Assembly: GCA_025964895.1 (NCBI GenBank) | Contig: JAOPXY010000094.1 | Coordinates: 1 to 54,333, forward strand | Direction: 5' to 3' | Length of the DNA: 54,333 nucleotides | From: Aeromicrobium sp. | GTDB taxonomy: Bacteria > Actinomycetota > Actinomycetes > Propionibacteriales > Nocardioidaceae | Part shown: positions 9,695 to 18,448 of the stretch, one piece after another | Numbering within the stretch: the stretch's first letter is position 1 | Layout of the letters: each line of letters starts with the position of its first letter | Notes under the pieces: model-generated | The model's input: the letters and a program-made list of their open reading frames with translations, nothing else | Told to the model about the DNA's origin: nothing | Database searches by the model: none | Made by a program: the position numbers and the translations under genes

Positions 9695-10495
9695 ATGAAG
9701 TTCCAGCCGACCGACCGCATCCTGATCACCGGCGCCGCGTCCGGACTGGGCCTCGCACTTGTGCGGCAGCTGAGCCGGCGGGGTTGTCGCGTGCTCGCGA
9801 CCGACGTCCATGCCGAGATGCACGAGTCGCTGCTGGGTCTGGCGGGCGTCGACTACCTGCGCCTCGATGTCACGCAGGACGTGGACTGGGCGACGGCCCG
9901 CGACTGGGTCGTCGAGCAGTGGGACGGCCTCGACGTATTGTTCAACAACGCGGGCGTCGCGGCGGGAGGCCGCATCGAGCTGACCGAGATGGACCAGTGG
10001 CAGTGGATCGTCGACATCAACCTGCTCGGCGTCGCCCGCGGGTGCCGGACGTTCACGCCGCTGCTCAAGCAGCAGCGCGCCGGTCAGCTCGTCAACACGG
10101 CCTCGGCCGCGGGGCTCGTCCATCCACCGCGCATGAGCGAGTACAACGCGGTCAAGGCCGGTGTCGTGGCGCTGAGCGAGACCCTCCTGCACGAGCTCAA
10201 GCCCTACGGTGTCGGCGTCTCGGTGGTCTGCCCGACGTTCTTCAGGACCAACCTGACCGGGTCGCTGCGCGGCAAGGACGCGTCGGCGCAACGATCCGCG
10301 GCCAAGCTGATCGACGGCTCGAAGGTCTCGGCAGACGACATCGCGGCCGAGGTGGTCAAGGGGGTCGAGAAGGGGCGCCACATCATCTTGACCGACCGCG
10401 AGGGCAAGATCGCGTACGCCGCGAAGCGTTTCGCGCGCCCCCTGTACTACTCGATGATGAAGAAGGCCTCGTTCCAGATGGCGAAGAAGGACTGA
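9695..10495 (+). CDS. Short-chain dehydrogenase/reductase
   Basis: A 266-residue classical SDR. The NAD(P)-binding motif is TGAASGLG with Gly13, Gly17 and Gly19; NNAG follows at about 88, and the catalytic pair is Tyr150 and Lys154 (YNAVK) with the upstream serine in NTASAAG. The C-terminal tail (about 225-266) is basic and hydrophobic, KRFARPLYYSMMKKASF, resembling SDRs that associate with membranes. The next gene is a second SDR starting one base after this stop, so both are made from one message under the inverted repeat at 9674. The substrate is probably a lipid-like alcohol or ketone, by inference. Confidence 0.9.
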   Translation: MKFQPTDRILITGAASGLGLALVRQLSRRGCRVLATDVHAEMHESLLGLAGVDYLRLDVTQDVDWATARDWVVEQWDGLDVLFNNAGVAAGGRIELTEMDQWQWIVDINLLGVARGCRTFTPLLKQQRAGQLVNTASAAGLVHPPRMSEYNAVKAGVVALSETLLHELKPYGVGVSVVCPTFFRTNLTGSLRGKDASAQRSAAKLIDGSKVSADDIAAEVVKGVEKGRHIILTDREGKIAYAAKRFARPLYYSMMKKASFQMAKKD

Positions 10496-10496
10496 C

Positions 10497-11255
10497 ATGC
10501 GAAGGAACGTGCTGATCACGGGGGCCAGCTCGGGCCTCGGCGCCGGGATGGCGCGCGAGCTAGCCGCATCGGGCCACCACCTCGCGCTGACCGCTCGGCG
10601 CGTCGACCGGCTGGAGGCGTTGCGCGACGAGCTACTCGCGGCCCATCCGGCCATTGAGGTCGTCGTCCACGAGCTCGACGTGAATGACCACGACCAGGTG
10701 TTCGCGGTTTTCCGGCAGTCGATCGGCGAGCTCGGCGGCCTCGACCGGGTCATCGTCAATGCGGGCCTCGGCAAGGGTGGACGCATCGGCACGGGCAAGT
10801 TCCACGCCAACAGGCAGACCGCTGAGACCAACTTCGTCGCGGCGCTGGCCCAGTGCGAGGCCGCGATGGAGCACTTCTACGAGCGCAAGGCCGGGCACCT
10901 CGTGGTCATCTCATCGATGTCGGCGATGCGGGGCATGCCGTCGGCGATGACGACCTACGCCGCGACGAAGGCTGGTGTCGCCATGATCGCCGAGGGCATC
11001 CGCTCGGACCTGATCGGGCGCAAGGCCCTCGACATCGCGGTCACGACGCTCTACCCGGGCTACATCGCCTCGGAGATGAACGAGGCCGTGGTCCAGGAGA
11101 CCCGCCTGATGGTCGACACCGAGACGGGCTGCCGCGCGCTGGTCAAGCAGATCGAGCGGGAGGTCGTCGACGCGGCGGTCCCGGCCTGGCCGTGGGCTCC
11201 GATCGGCCAGGTCATGAAGTACGCCCCGCTCTCGATCGTCCGCCGCATGCTCTGA
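10497..11255 (+). CDS. Short-chain dehydrogenase/reductase
   Basis: A 252-residue classical SDR with TGASSGLG (residues 8-15), NAG, serine in VVISSMSA and catalytic Tyr154/Lys158 (YAATK). The 48 residues after YPGYIASEM include a hydrophobic C-terminus ending in VRRML. It starts one base after the previous SDR stop (TGACATG), which suggests translational coupling. The two share the fold but differ in length and detail, so they are more likely two steps on related substrates than a recent duplication. It ends 25 bases from the convergent GAF regulator. Confidence 0.9.
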   Translation: MRRNVLITGASSGLGAGMARELAASGHHLALTARRVDRLEALRDELLAAHPAIEVVVHELDVNDHDQVFAVFRQSIGELGGLDRVIVNAGLGKGGRIGTGKFHANRQTAETNFVAALAQCEAAMEHFYERKAGHLVVISSMSAMRGMPSAMTTYAATKAGVAMIAEGIRSDLIGRKALDIAVTTLYPGYIASEMNEAVVQETRLMVDTETGCRALVKQIEREVVDAAVPAWPWAPIGQVMKYAPLSIVRRML

Positions 11256-11280
11256 CCCCCACCGCGCCGCCGAGGATGGG

Positions 11281-12510
11281 TCACGCCCGCCAGCGGGCGA
11301 CGACGGGAGCGCTGGAACCGGTCAGGACGCTGCGTCGATCGGCCGGTGCGATCAGGTCGGCGCGGACGTCGTGCGCGATCCGGTACGGCCGGTGCGCGAT
11401 GACCGAGCCGAGCACCTTGCGCAGGCGCGACATCTCGGCCCGCACCGTCACAGTGCGCTCCGGATCGCCGAACAGGTCGTCCGCGAGCTCCGAGGCCGAG
11501 CGCCCCTCGGGATGCATGAGTAGCGACAACAGGATCTCCCCGTGGCGCGGGGTCAGCTCGTGCGTCCACGTGCCGCCGGCGCCGGTCAGCGTGACGGTCG
11601 GCGCCCGGGCCGCGAGATCGAGCGAGATCGACGCGATGGACGCCGACTCCACATCGTCGCCGGCGGGCATCCTCAGCAGCCACCCGCCGGGCAGGGGCTC
11701 GCCGACGACGAGGCCGAATCCGGCGAGCCATGCATCGCCACCTGCGAAGCCGATCGGGAGGCCCACCCGCTCCGGCGGCACGAACCCGGTCGCGGCCGCG
11801 ACGCTTCCGTCCGTCGCGACGACGAGTGCCCGGCCGGTCAGCCGCGCCAGCAACGGTGCCGCGATCGACCGCAGTCCGTGCAGGCGCTCCTGGGCGGCGG
11901 AACGGAGCTCGAGCTCGGCGAGCCGCGCCGCGAGCGACACCATCGACAGCGTCCCGGCGTGGACGGTGTGCGCCGGACCGCTCAGGTCGACGACGCCGAG
12001 CACGCGCCCCGTCGCCGGATCGCGCAGCGGTGCGGCGGCACACGTCCAGGGGGTGTGCGCCTCGGCGTAGTGCTCGGCGGCGTGGATGTGGACGGGCGAC
12101 TCCGTCACGAGGCACGTCCCGATCGCATTGGTGCCGACATTGCCCTCGGTCCAGGCCGATCCGCCGACGAAGCCCAGATGATCGGCGTGGCGAAGGACGC
12201 CGGGTTGGCCCTCCCGCCACAGCACCCGTCCCTCGACGTCGGCGACGACCATGAGCTGGCCCGTCGCAGCGCAGGCCGGCAGCAGGTGCTGGCGCAGCAG
12301 CGGCATGAGCGGCTGGAGACCGCTGACCTCGCGGCGGCGGTACAGGTCGTCCTGGGCGAGCGGCGCGATCTCGGGAGCGCCGCCGGGGCTCATGCCCTGC
12401 ACCCGCATGCGTCGCCACGAGGCCTGGATGACCGAGCGGATGGGGCCCGGCGCGCGCCGACCGCCGAGCTCCGCATCGCGGATCGCGTGGGTCGTGTCGG
12501 GTCGGGTCAT
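11281..12510 (-). CDS. GAF-domain transcriptional regulator
   Basis: A 409-residue regulator when started at ATG 12510. An N-terminal helical region is followed by a GAF sensor domain (about 60-220, with GSAWTEGNVGTNAIGTCLV, the hallmark of AcoR-type GAF regulators) and a C-terminal winged helix of the OmpR/SARP kind (about 335-400, from LTPRHGEILLSLL to MSRLRKVLG). Unlike AcoR it has no AAA+ sigma-54 domain. An in-frame ATG at 12624 was rejected because it would cover the whole divergent promoter and the start of the monooxygenase gene. It probably controls that divergent gene through the GTTGCA inverted repeat at 12545-12562. Confidence 0.85.
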   Translation of the reverse strand: MTRPDTTHAIRDAELGGRRAPGPIRSVIQASWRRMRVQGMSPGGAPEIAPLAQDDLYRRREVSGLQPLMPLLRQHLLPACAATGQLMVVADVEGRVLWREGQPGVLRHADHLGFVGGSAWTEGNVGTNAIGTCLVTESPVHIHAAEHYAEAHTPWTCAAAPLRDPATGRVLGVVDLSGPAHTVHAGTLSMVSLAARLAELELRSAAQERLHGLRSIAAPLLARLTGRALVVATDGSVAAATGFVPPERVGLPIGFAGGDAWLAGFGLVVGEPLPGGWLLRMPAGDDVESASIASISLDLAARAPTVTLTGAGGTWTHELTPRHGEILLSLLMHPEGRSASELADDLFGDPERTVTVRAEMSRLRKVLGSVIAHRPYRIAHDVRADLIAPADRRSVLTGSSAPVVARWRA

Positions 12511-12544
12511 GCCTGCAGCCTCGGCGCCCGTGGGTTGCGCCGGC

Positions 12545-12562
12545 GTTGCAACCTCCTGCAAC
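12545..12562. promoter_or_regulatory. Candidate operator between GAF regulator and monooxygenase
   Basis: Perfect six-base arms GTTGCA (12545-12550) and TGCAAC (12557-12562) with a 6-base centre in the 112-base divergent intergenic region. It sits 60 bases before the monooxygenase start and is the likely binding site of the GAF regulator. It differs from the LacI operator of the island, which lacks a 6-base spacer and has a central CG. Confidence 0.55.
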
Positions 12563-12622
12563 TCTTTCGCGCGATCGGATCGACGCGGTGTGCTGTGGGT
12601 CACATCCACGAGAGGAGTCTTC

Positions 12623-14440
12623 ATGACTCAGACGATCGAGCGCGAGACCAGCAGCGTGACACCCCAGGAGCGCGTCGACCGCTGGCTCCGCGCCTTCGAG
12701 AGCGCCCTTTCCGCACGGGACGTCGAGGCCGGTGCGGCGATGTTCGCGACCAATAGCTACTGGCGTGACCTGGTCGCGTTCACCTGGAACATCACGACCG
12801 TCGAGGGACGCGACGGCGTCTCCGACCTGCTCGGTGCCCGGCTCGCCGACACCGATCCGTCCGGCTTCGCGACGACGGAGCCGCCGACCGAGGGCGATGG
12901 CGTGACGGAGGCGTGGATCGAGTTCGAGACCGCGACGGGCCGCGGCAAGGGGCACCTGCGCCTCAAGGGCGACGAGGCCTGGACGCTCCTGACCAGCCTG
13001 CGCGAGCTCAAGGGCCACGAGGAGCCCCTGGGTGAGCGTCGGCCGCAGGGCGTCAGCCACGAGCTGTCGAAGGGCCGCGCCTCGTGGAAGGAGGAGCGCG
13101 CCGCCGACGAGGCCGAGCTCGGCTACGGCACGCAGCCGTACGTCGTCGTGATCGGCGGCGGGCAGGGCGGTATCGCGCTCGGGGCGCGATTGCGTCAGCT
13201 GGGCGTCCCGGCGCTCGTGATCGACAAGCACGACCGTCCCGGCGACCAGTGGCGCTCGCGCTACAAGAGCCTGTGCCTGCACGACCCGGTCTGGTACGAC
13301 CACCTCCCGTACCTGCCCTTCCCGCGCAACTGGCCCGTCTTCGCACCCAAGGACAAGGTGGGCGACTGGCTCGAGATGTACACCAAGGTCATGGAGGTGC
13401 CGTACTGGTCGCGCTCGACGGTCCGGTCGGCGTCCTTCGACGGAGAGGCCGGCACCTGGAGCGTCACGGTCGACCGCGACGGATCGTCGGTCGAGCTGCG
13501 TCCGACGCAGCTCGTGTTCGCGACCGGGATGTCCGGCAAGGCCAACATCCCGCACTTCCCCGGCATGGAGGTGTTCAAGGGCGAGCAGCAGCACTCGAGC
13601 CAGCACCCGGGGCCGGAGGCGTACGCGGGCAAGAAGGTCGTCGTGATCGGGTCCAACAACTCGGCCTTCGACATCTGCGGCGCGCTGTGGGAGAACGACG
13701 CGGACGTCACGATGGTGCAGCGGTCGTCGACGCACATCGTGAAGTCGGCGTCGCTCATGGAGTACGGGCTCGGCGACCTGTACTCCGAGCGTGCGCTGGA
13801 GGCCGGTGTCACGACCGACAAGGCCGACATGATCTTCGCCTCGCTGCCCTACCGGATCATGCACGAGTTCCAGATCCCGGCGTACCAGCAGATGGCCGAG
13901 GTTGACAAGGACTTCTACGCGCGGCTCGAGGCGGCCGGCTTCGACCACGACTGGGGCGATGACGGATCGGGCCTGTTCATGAAGTACTTGCGCCGCGGCT
14001 CGGGCTACTACATCGATGTCGGTGCCGCCGAGCTCGTCGCGGACGGCGAGGTCAAGCTGGCACACGGCCAGGTCGACCACCTGACGGAGACCTCGGTCGT
14101 CCTCGCCGACGGCACCGAGCTCGAGGCCGATCTGGTGGTCTACGCGACGGGCTACGGATCGATGAACGGCTGGATCGCCGATGTGATCGACCAGGAGACC
14201 GCCGACCGGGTCGGCAAGTGCTGGGGCCTCGGCTCCGACACGACGAAGGACCCCGGCCCGTGGGAGGGCGAGCAGCGCAACATGTGGAAGCCGACACAGG
14301 TCGACCAGCTGTGGATGCATGGCGGGAACCTGCACCAGTCGCGCCACTACTCGCTGTATCTCGCGCTACAGCTCAAGGCCCGCTACGAGGGCATCGAGAC
14401 GCCGGTCTACGGCCAGCAGGAGGTGCATCACCTCTCCTGA
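12623..14440 (+). CDS. NTF2-like domain fused to flavin-containing monooxygenase
   Basis: A 605-residue protein. Residues about 18-130 form an NTF2/SnoaL-like domain; the rest is a class B flavoprotein monooxygenase. The FAD loop GGGQGG is at 178-183, the monooxygenase fingerprint appears as FKGEQQHSSQH, the NADPH loop GSNNSA starts at 343 and the C-terminal ATGYGS motif is present. Such enzymes use NADPH and oxygen to oxygenate ketones, amines or sulfides. The extra N-terminal domain adds about 150 residues to the usual FMO length. ATG 12623 has an AGAGGAG site just upstream. It stands alone, divergent from the GAF regulator, and ends at a hairpin; the two are probably a self-contained inducible unit. 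Confidence 0.9.
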   Translation: MTQTIERETSSVTPQERVDRWLRAFESALSARDVEAGAAMFATNSYWRDLVAFTWNITTVEGRDGVSDLLGARLADTDPSGFATTEPPTEGDGVTEAWIEFETATGRGKGHLRLKGDEAWTLLTSLRELKGHEEPLGERRPQGVSHELSKGRASWKEERAADEAELGYGTQPYVVVIGGGQGGIALGARLRQLGVPALVIDKHDRPGDQWRSRYKSLCLHDPVWYDHLPYLPFPRNWPVFAPKDKVGDWLEMYTKVMEVPYWSRSTVRSASFDGEAGTWSVTVDRDGSSVELRPTQLVFATGMSGKANIPHFPGMEVFKGEQQHSSQHPGPEAYAGKKVVVIGSNNSAFDICGALWENDADVTMVQRSSTHIVKSASLMEYGLGDLYSERALEAGVTTDKADMIFASLPYRIMHEFQIPAYQQMAEVDKDFYARLEAAGFDHDWGDDGSGLFMKYLRRGSGYYIDVGAAELVADGEVKLAHGQVDHLTETSVVLADGTELEADLVVYATGYGSMNGWIADVIDQETADRVGKCWGLGSDTTKDPGPWEGEQRNMWKPTQVDQLWMHGGNLHQSRHYSLYLALQLKARYEGIETPVYGQQEVHHLS

Positions 14441-14443
14441 TCC

Positions 14444-14463
14444 GCTCCAGCACGAGCTGGAGC
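14444..14463 (+). terminator. Hairpin after the monooxygenase gene
   Basis: Seven-base arms GCTCCAG and CTGGAGC around CACGAG, starting three bases after the monooxygenase stop and before the convergent metX stop at 14525. No T run follows. Probable terminator. Confidence 0.6.
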
Positions 14464-14524
14464 CCGTGAGCGTCGGCCGGGCCCATCGTGGCCCGGATGG
14501 CCCGGCCGGCCTCGCCAGCACGTC

Positions 14525-15649
14525 TCAAGATCCTCGTCCGGCCCTAAGCAGCGCCCTGGCGAGCTCGCCGACCTGGTCGGACTCGATGAGGAAGCCGTCG
14601 TGACCGTGGGCGGACGTCACGATGCGCAGGTCCTCCGCGGTCGGAATCAGGTCGGCGAGCTCTTGCTGCTGATGCAGCGGGTACAGGCGGTCGGAGTCGA
14701 TGCCGGCCACGACGGTTCGGGCCGTGACGCGGGCGAGGGCCGCCGCGACACCGCCGCGGTCGCGGCCGATGTCGTGGGTGTCCATCGCGGACGTCAGGAT
14801 CACGTACGAGTTGGCGTCGAAGCGACGGACGAGCTTGGCGCCGTGGTGCTGGAGGTAGGAGTCGACCGCCCACGTGCCGTCGCCCTGCACCGCGCGGCCG
14901 AACCGGTCGGCCAGCTCGCCCTCGCAGCGGTACGCGATGTGCGCGATCCGCCGGGCGAGGTCGAGGCCGGCGAGCGGCCCTTGTGGACCGTCGTAGTAGT
15001 CGCCGCCGTACCAGGCCGGATCGGTCTCGATCGCCGCGACCTGGGTGCGTGACAGCGCGATCTGCTCGGCCGAGGCGGCCGCGGACGTCGCCAGCAGGAA
15101 GAGCCGATCGACCTGCGCGGGATGCTCGACGGCCCACTCCAGCGCCCGCATGCCGCCGGCGGACCCGCCGACGACGGCATGCCAGCGCTCGACGCCGAGC
15201 CGGTCCGCGAGCGCCGCCTCGGCCCGCACCTGGTCGCGCACCGTCAGCGCGGGGAACGAGCCGCCCCAGTGGAAGCCGTCGCGGTCCAGCGACGCGGGTC
15301 CCGTCGTTCCCTGACACCCACCGAGGATATTGGGCGCTACGACGTATAAGCGATCGGTGTCGATCGCGCGACCCGGTCCGACGAGGGTGTCCCACCAACC
15401 CGCGGTGGGGTGTCCGGGTCCGGCCGTGCCGGCGACGTGGCTGTCTCCGGTCAGGGCGTGCAGCACCAGCACGGCATTGGACCCGTCGAACGTCCCCCAG
15501 GTCTCGTAGGCGATGCGGACGTCGGGCAGCGTCTTCCCGGAGTCGAGGGCGATGTCGCCGACCTGGGCGAACTGCCGGTCACCCGGGTGATCCCCCTCCC
15601 GCCACGCACCCGTGACGAGAGAGGGGTCGATGCCGGGAGCGAGGCTCAC
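14525..15649 (-). CDS. metX: Homoserine O-acetyltransferase
   Basis: A 374-residue alpha/beta hydrolase-fold acyltransferase that activates homoserine with acetyl-CoA in methionine synthesis. The family opening YETWGTFDGSNAVLVLHAL, the nucleophile Ser163 in GGSAGG (most MetX have GGSMGG), the acid in DSDRLYPLHQQQEL and the histidine in SAHGHDGFL are all visible, and the length is normal. The start is GTG 15649, overlapping the TGA of metY as GTGA, so translation is coupled. This fixes the start; the frame is open further upstream but inside metY. Product feeds directly into the metY enzyme. Confidence 0.95.
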   Translation of the reverse strand: MSLAPGIDPSLVTGAWREGDHPGDRQFAQVGDIALDSGKTLPDVRIAYETWGTFDGSNAVLVLHALTGDSHVAGTAGPGHPTAGWWDTLVGPGRAIDTDRLYVVAPNILGGCQGTTGPASLDRDGFHWGGSFPALTVRDQVRAEAALADRLGVERWHAVVGGSAGGMRALEWAVEHPAQVDRLFLLATSAAASAEQIALSRTQVAAIETDPAWYGGDYYDGPQGPLAGLDLARRIAHIAYRCEGELADRFGRAVQGDGTWAVDSYLQHHGAKLVRRFDANSYVILTSAMDTHDIGRDRGGVAAALARVTARTVVAGIDSDRLYPLHQQQELADLIPTAEDLRIVTSAHGHDGFLIESDQVGELARALLRAGRGS

Positions 15650-16935
15650 TTCGCGGCGCGGAGTCCGGCGTCGAGATCGGCCAGGATGTCGTCGATGCCC
15701 TCCAGCCCGATCGCGAGGCGGACCAGACCGGGCGTGACGCCGGTCGCGGCGTGCTCCTCGGGCGTCCCCTGCGAGTGGGTCGTGCTCGCGGGGTGGATCG
15801 CGAGGCTGCGCACGTCGCCGATGTTGGCGACGTGGCTGAACAGCTCGAGCGAGTCGATGAACGCACGGCCGGCGTCGACACCGCCGGGCAGCTCGAACGT
15901 CAGCACGGCGCCGGCGCCCTTCGGCACGTACTTGTCGGCGAGCGCCTTGTACGGACTGCTGTCGAGGCTCGCCCACGTCACCTTGGAGACGTCCTCGCGG
16001 GCCTCGAGCCATTGCGCGACCCGGCGGGTGTTCTCGATGTGGCGCTCGACGCGCAGGCTCAGCGTCTCCAGGCCCTGGGCCAGCAGGAAGGCGCTGAACG
16101 GGCTGATCGCGGCACCGATGTTGCGCAGGTACTGCACGCGCAGCTTGGCGAGGTACGCGGCGGGCCCGAGCGCCTCGGCGAAGACCAGGCCGTGATAGCT
16201 CGGGTCGGCGGTCGTGAAGCCGGGGAACTTGTTGCCGTGCGCGCCGTAGTCGAAGGTGCCGCCGTCGATCACGACGCCCGCGATCGTCGTGCCGTGGCCG
16301 CCGATGTACTTCGTCGCGGAGTGGACGACGGTGTCGACGCCGTGCTCGAGCGGGTTGAGCAGGTACGGCGTCGCGACAGTGTTGTCGACGATGAACGGCA
16401 CGCCGATCTCCTTGGCGACGCCCGAGATGGCCGCCAGGTCCAGGATGTCGCCCTTGGGATTGCCGATCGTCTCGCCGAAGAACACCTTGGTGTTGTCCTG
16501 CGCGGCGGCCCGCCAGGCGTCGGGGTTGTTGGAGTCCTCGACGAACGTCACCGTGATGCCCAGCTTCGGGAAGGTGTGGCGCAGCAGGCTGTCGGTGCCG
16601 CCGTAGAGACTGGCGGAGGCGACGATGTGGTCACCGGCCTCGGCGACATTCGTTAGCGCACCGGTCGTGGCGGCCTGGCCCGATGCGAACAGCAGCGCGC
16701 CGACTCCGCCCTCGAGGGCCGCGAGTCGTTCCTCGACGACGCTCTGCGTCGGGTTGATGATGCGCGTGTAGATGTTGCCCGGCTCGGCGAGGCTGAACAG
16801 GTCCGCGGCGTGCTGGGTGTCGCGGAACTGGAACGACGTCGTCTGATAGATCGGCAGCGCCCTGGCGCCGGTCGTGGGATCGGGCACCTGCCCGGCGTGG
16901 ATCTGCTTGGTCTCGAAGGACCAGTTCTCGCTCAT
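15646..16935 (-). CDS. metY: O-acetylhomoserine sulfhydrylase
   Basis: A 429-residue Cys/Met-metabolism PLP enzyme. It begins with the MetY signature WSFETKQIHAGQ and PDPTTGARALPIYQTTSF, has the PLP lysine Lys209 in HSATKYIGGHGTT, and the late motif RSLAIHPASTTHSQ. It forms homocysteine from O-acetylhomoserine and sulfide, and pairs with metX downstream. ATG 16935 has an AGGAG site six bases upstream. The 107-base leader separating it from the phosphofructokinase gene contains a hairpin next to the ribosome site. Confidence 0.95.
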   Translation of the reverse strand: MSENWSFETKQIHAGQVPDPTTGARALPIYQTTSFQFRDTQHAADLFSLAEPGNIYTRIINPTQSVVEERLAALEGGVGALLFASGQAATTGALTNVAEAGDHIVASASLYGGTDSLLRHTFPKLGITVTFVEDSNNPDAWRAAAQDNTKVFFGETIGNPKGDILDLAAISGVAKEIGVPFIVDNTVATPYLLNPLEHGVDTVVHSATKYIGGHGTTIAGVVIDGGTFDYGAHGNKFPGFTTADPSYHGLVFAEALGPAAYLAKLRVQYLRNIGAAISPFSAFLLAQGLETLSLRVERHIENTRRVAQWLEAREDVSKVTWASLDSSPYKALADKYVPKGAGAVLTFELPGGVDAGRAFIDSLELFSHVANIGDVRSLAIHPASTTHSQGTPEEHAATGVTPGLVRLAIGLEGIDDILADLDAGLRAAK

Positions 16936-17042
16936 GGGGTCTCCTGGGGGGATCGAGTTCTCTTCCCCCGACACTGCCACCGACCCAGGGAATGACACGC
17001 CCGTCTCAGAGTGTGGTCGCCCGGGTTCCCGCCGTCGGCGCG
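16936..17042 (-). other. Leader of metY with ribosome-site-proximal hairpin
   Basis: On the minus strand the last 40 bases before metY form GGGGGA (16969-16964) and TCCCCC (16952-16947) arms with an 11-base loop, ending right before the AGGAG. I looked for the conserved core of actinobacterial SAM-IV or SAM-II riboswitches and did not see it. The leader may still be structured; nothing else is recognisable. Confidence 0.35.
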
Positions 17043-18362
17043 TCAGCGCATCGAGAAGGGCTGAGCCGTCGACTCCAGCACGCTGAGCCACAGGTCGCCG
17101 TCGGGGGAGACGCTGTGGGAGCCGGCCGTGACGAACGGGATCGGGACGTTGACGAAGCGGTGCCGGCGACGTCCCACGACCATGTCCGTCCGCCCGGCCA
17201 TCGCGGCGTGCACCGCGGTCTGCGCCAGGCGCGCGCAGTACACCGAGTCGGACGCGTCGGCCGGAACGGACCGAATCGCGTAGCCGGGGTTGAAGTAGCG
17301 CATCGTGAGGGGCTGGTTGCGGTTGGCGAAGTCCTTGCCGATCTGCTCGCGCAAGAAGCCGGCGATGTCGCCCAGCACGGCGTTGCCACTGGCGTCGGTG
17401 CGGTCGTCGGCGGGGATGAGATCCTGCCCCGCGCCCTCGGCCAGCACGATGACCGCGCTGCCCTTCTCCTCGACCCGCCGGGCGAGCAGCGACAGGAGAC
17501 CGTTCTCCCCGTGCAGGGAGAACTCGACCTCGGGGATCAGCACGAAGTCGGCGTCGTGGTTGGCGAGCGCCGCATAGCAGGCGATGAACCCCGCGTGGCG
17601 GCCCATGACCTTGACGATGCCCACCCCGCCGACGGCCGCCTCGACCTCGACGCGCGCGCCCTTGATCGACTCGGCGGCCTTGGCGAACGCCGTCGAGAAG
17701 CCGAAGCTCTGCCCGATGTGCGGGATGTCGTTGTCGATCGTCTTGGGCACGCCGACGATGCCGATCGTCAGCCCGCGGGCCTCGATCTCGGCGCCGATGT
17801 TGTGCGCGCCGCGCATCGAGCCGTCGCCGCCGATCACCATCAGGATGTCGATGCCGAGCTCGACGAGCCGGTCGACGATCGCGACCGGGTCCTGGGCGCC
17901 GCGGGACGAGCCCAGGATCGTGCCGCCGCGCTCGTTGATGCGGGCGACCGATGCGGGCGTGAGCGGCACGACGTCGTGGCCGTTGGCCTCGATCATTCCG
18001 GCGTACCCGTGCTGGAAGCCGACGACGTCGCGCACGCCGTAGTGGGTGTGCAGCTCGAGGACGACCGCGCGGATGACGTCGTTGAGGCCCGGACACAGCC
18101 CGCCGCACGTCACGACCCCGACCTTGGTCGTGGCCGGCTCGAAGAAGATCCGGCGCCGCGGCCCCCCGGCCTCGAACGTCGGCAGGTCCTCCAGTCGTCC
18201 ACCGCGGGCCGCGATCAGCTCGAGGGTGTCGTCGTAGAGGATGCGGTCGGTCTCGCCGACGTAGTACTCGTTGGTCTCGCGCTCGCTGACGTACATCGCG
18301 AGGGGGCTGTCGACGGTGCTGGGACCGAGCGAGCGGACCTGGAGATCGGCGAGGGTGACCAC
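17043..18362 (-). CDS. pfkA: 6-phosphofructokinase, long (plant/trypanosome-like) group
   Basis: A 439-residue phosphofructokinase, about 120 residues longer than E. coli PfkA because of an N-terminal extension of some 90 residues. The core shows GVVTCGGLCPGLNDVIR, GGDGSMRGA, PKTIDNDI and MGRHAGF. Glycine in GGDGS (E. coli position 104) indicates ATP use, whereas lysine in PKTIDND (position 124) is the residue seen in PPi-dependent enzymes; this G/K combination is known from ATP-dependent plant and trypanosome enzymes. GTG 18362 is taken as the start because no ATG lies near. It lies upstream of metY on the same strand but is separated from it by 107 bases. Confidence 0.92.
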   Translation of the reverse strand: MVTLADLQVRSLGPSTVDSPLAMYVSERETNEYYVGETDRILYDDTLELIAARGGRLEDLPTFEAGGPRRRIFFEPATTKVGVVTCGGLCPGLNDVIRAVVLELHTHYGVRDVVGFQHGYAGMIEANGHDVVPLTPASVARINERGGTILGSSRGAQDPVAIVDRLVELGIDILMVIGGDGSMRGAHNIGAEIEARGLTIGIVGVPKTIDNDIPHIGQSFGFSTAFAKAAESIKGARVEVEAAVGGVGIVKVMGRHAGFIACYAALANHDADFVLIPEVEFSLHGENGLLSLLARRVEEKGSAVIVLAEGAGQDLIPADDRTDASGNAVLGDIAGFLREQIGKDFANRNQPLTMRYFNPGYAIRSVPADASDSVYCARLAQTAVHAAMAGRTDMVVGRRRHRFVNVPIPFVTAGSHSVSPDGDLWLSVLESTAQPFSMR

Positions 18363-18448
18363 GGGCTCGATCCTATCGGCAGCCCCGTGCTCTCCAGCAC
18401 GGTTCAGTGGGACGTCTTGGTCGCGGGCGACGCTCGACTGCCGGTGGA

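Noticed and set aside
11281-12624. Longer start (ATG 12624) for the GAF regulator
   Set aside because: It would share its start bases with the divergent monooxygenase gene and contain the whole promoter region and the GTTGCA repeat.
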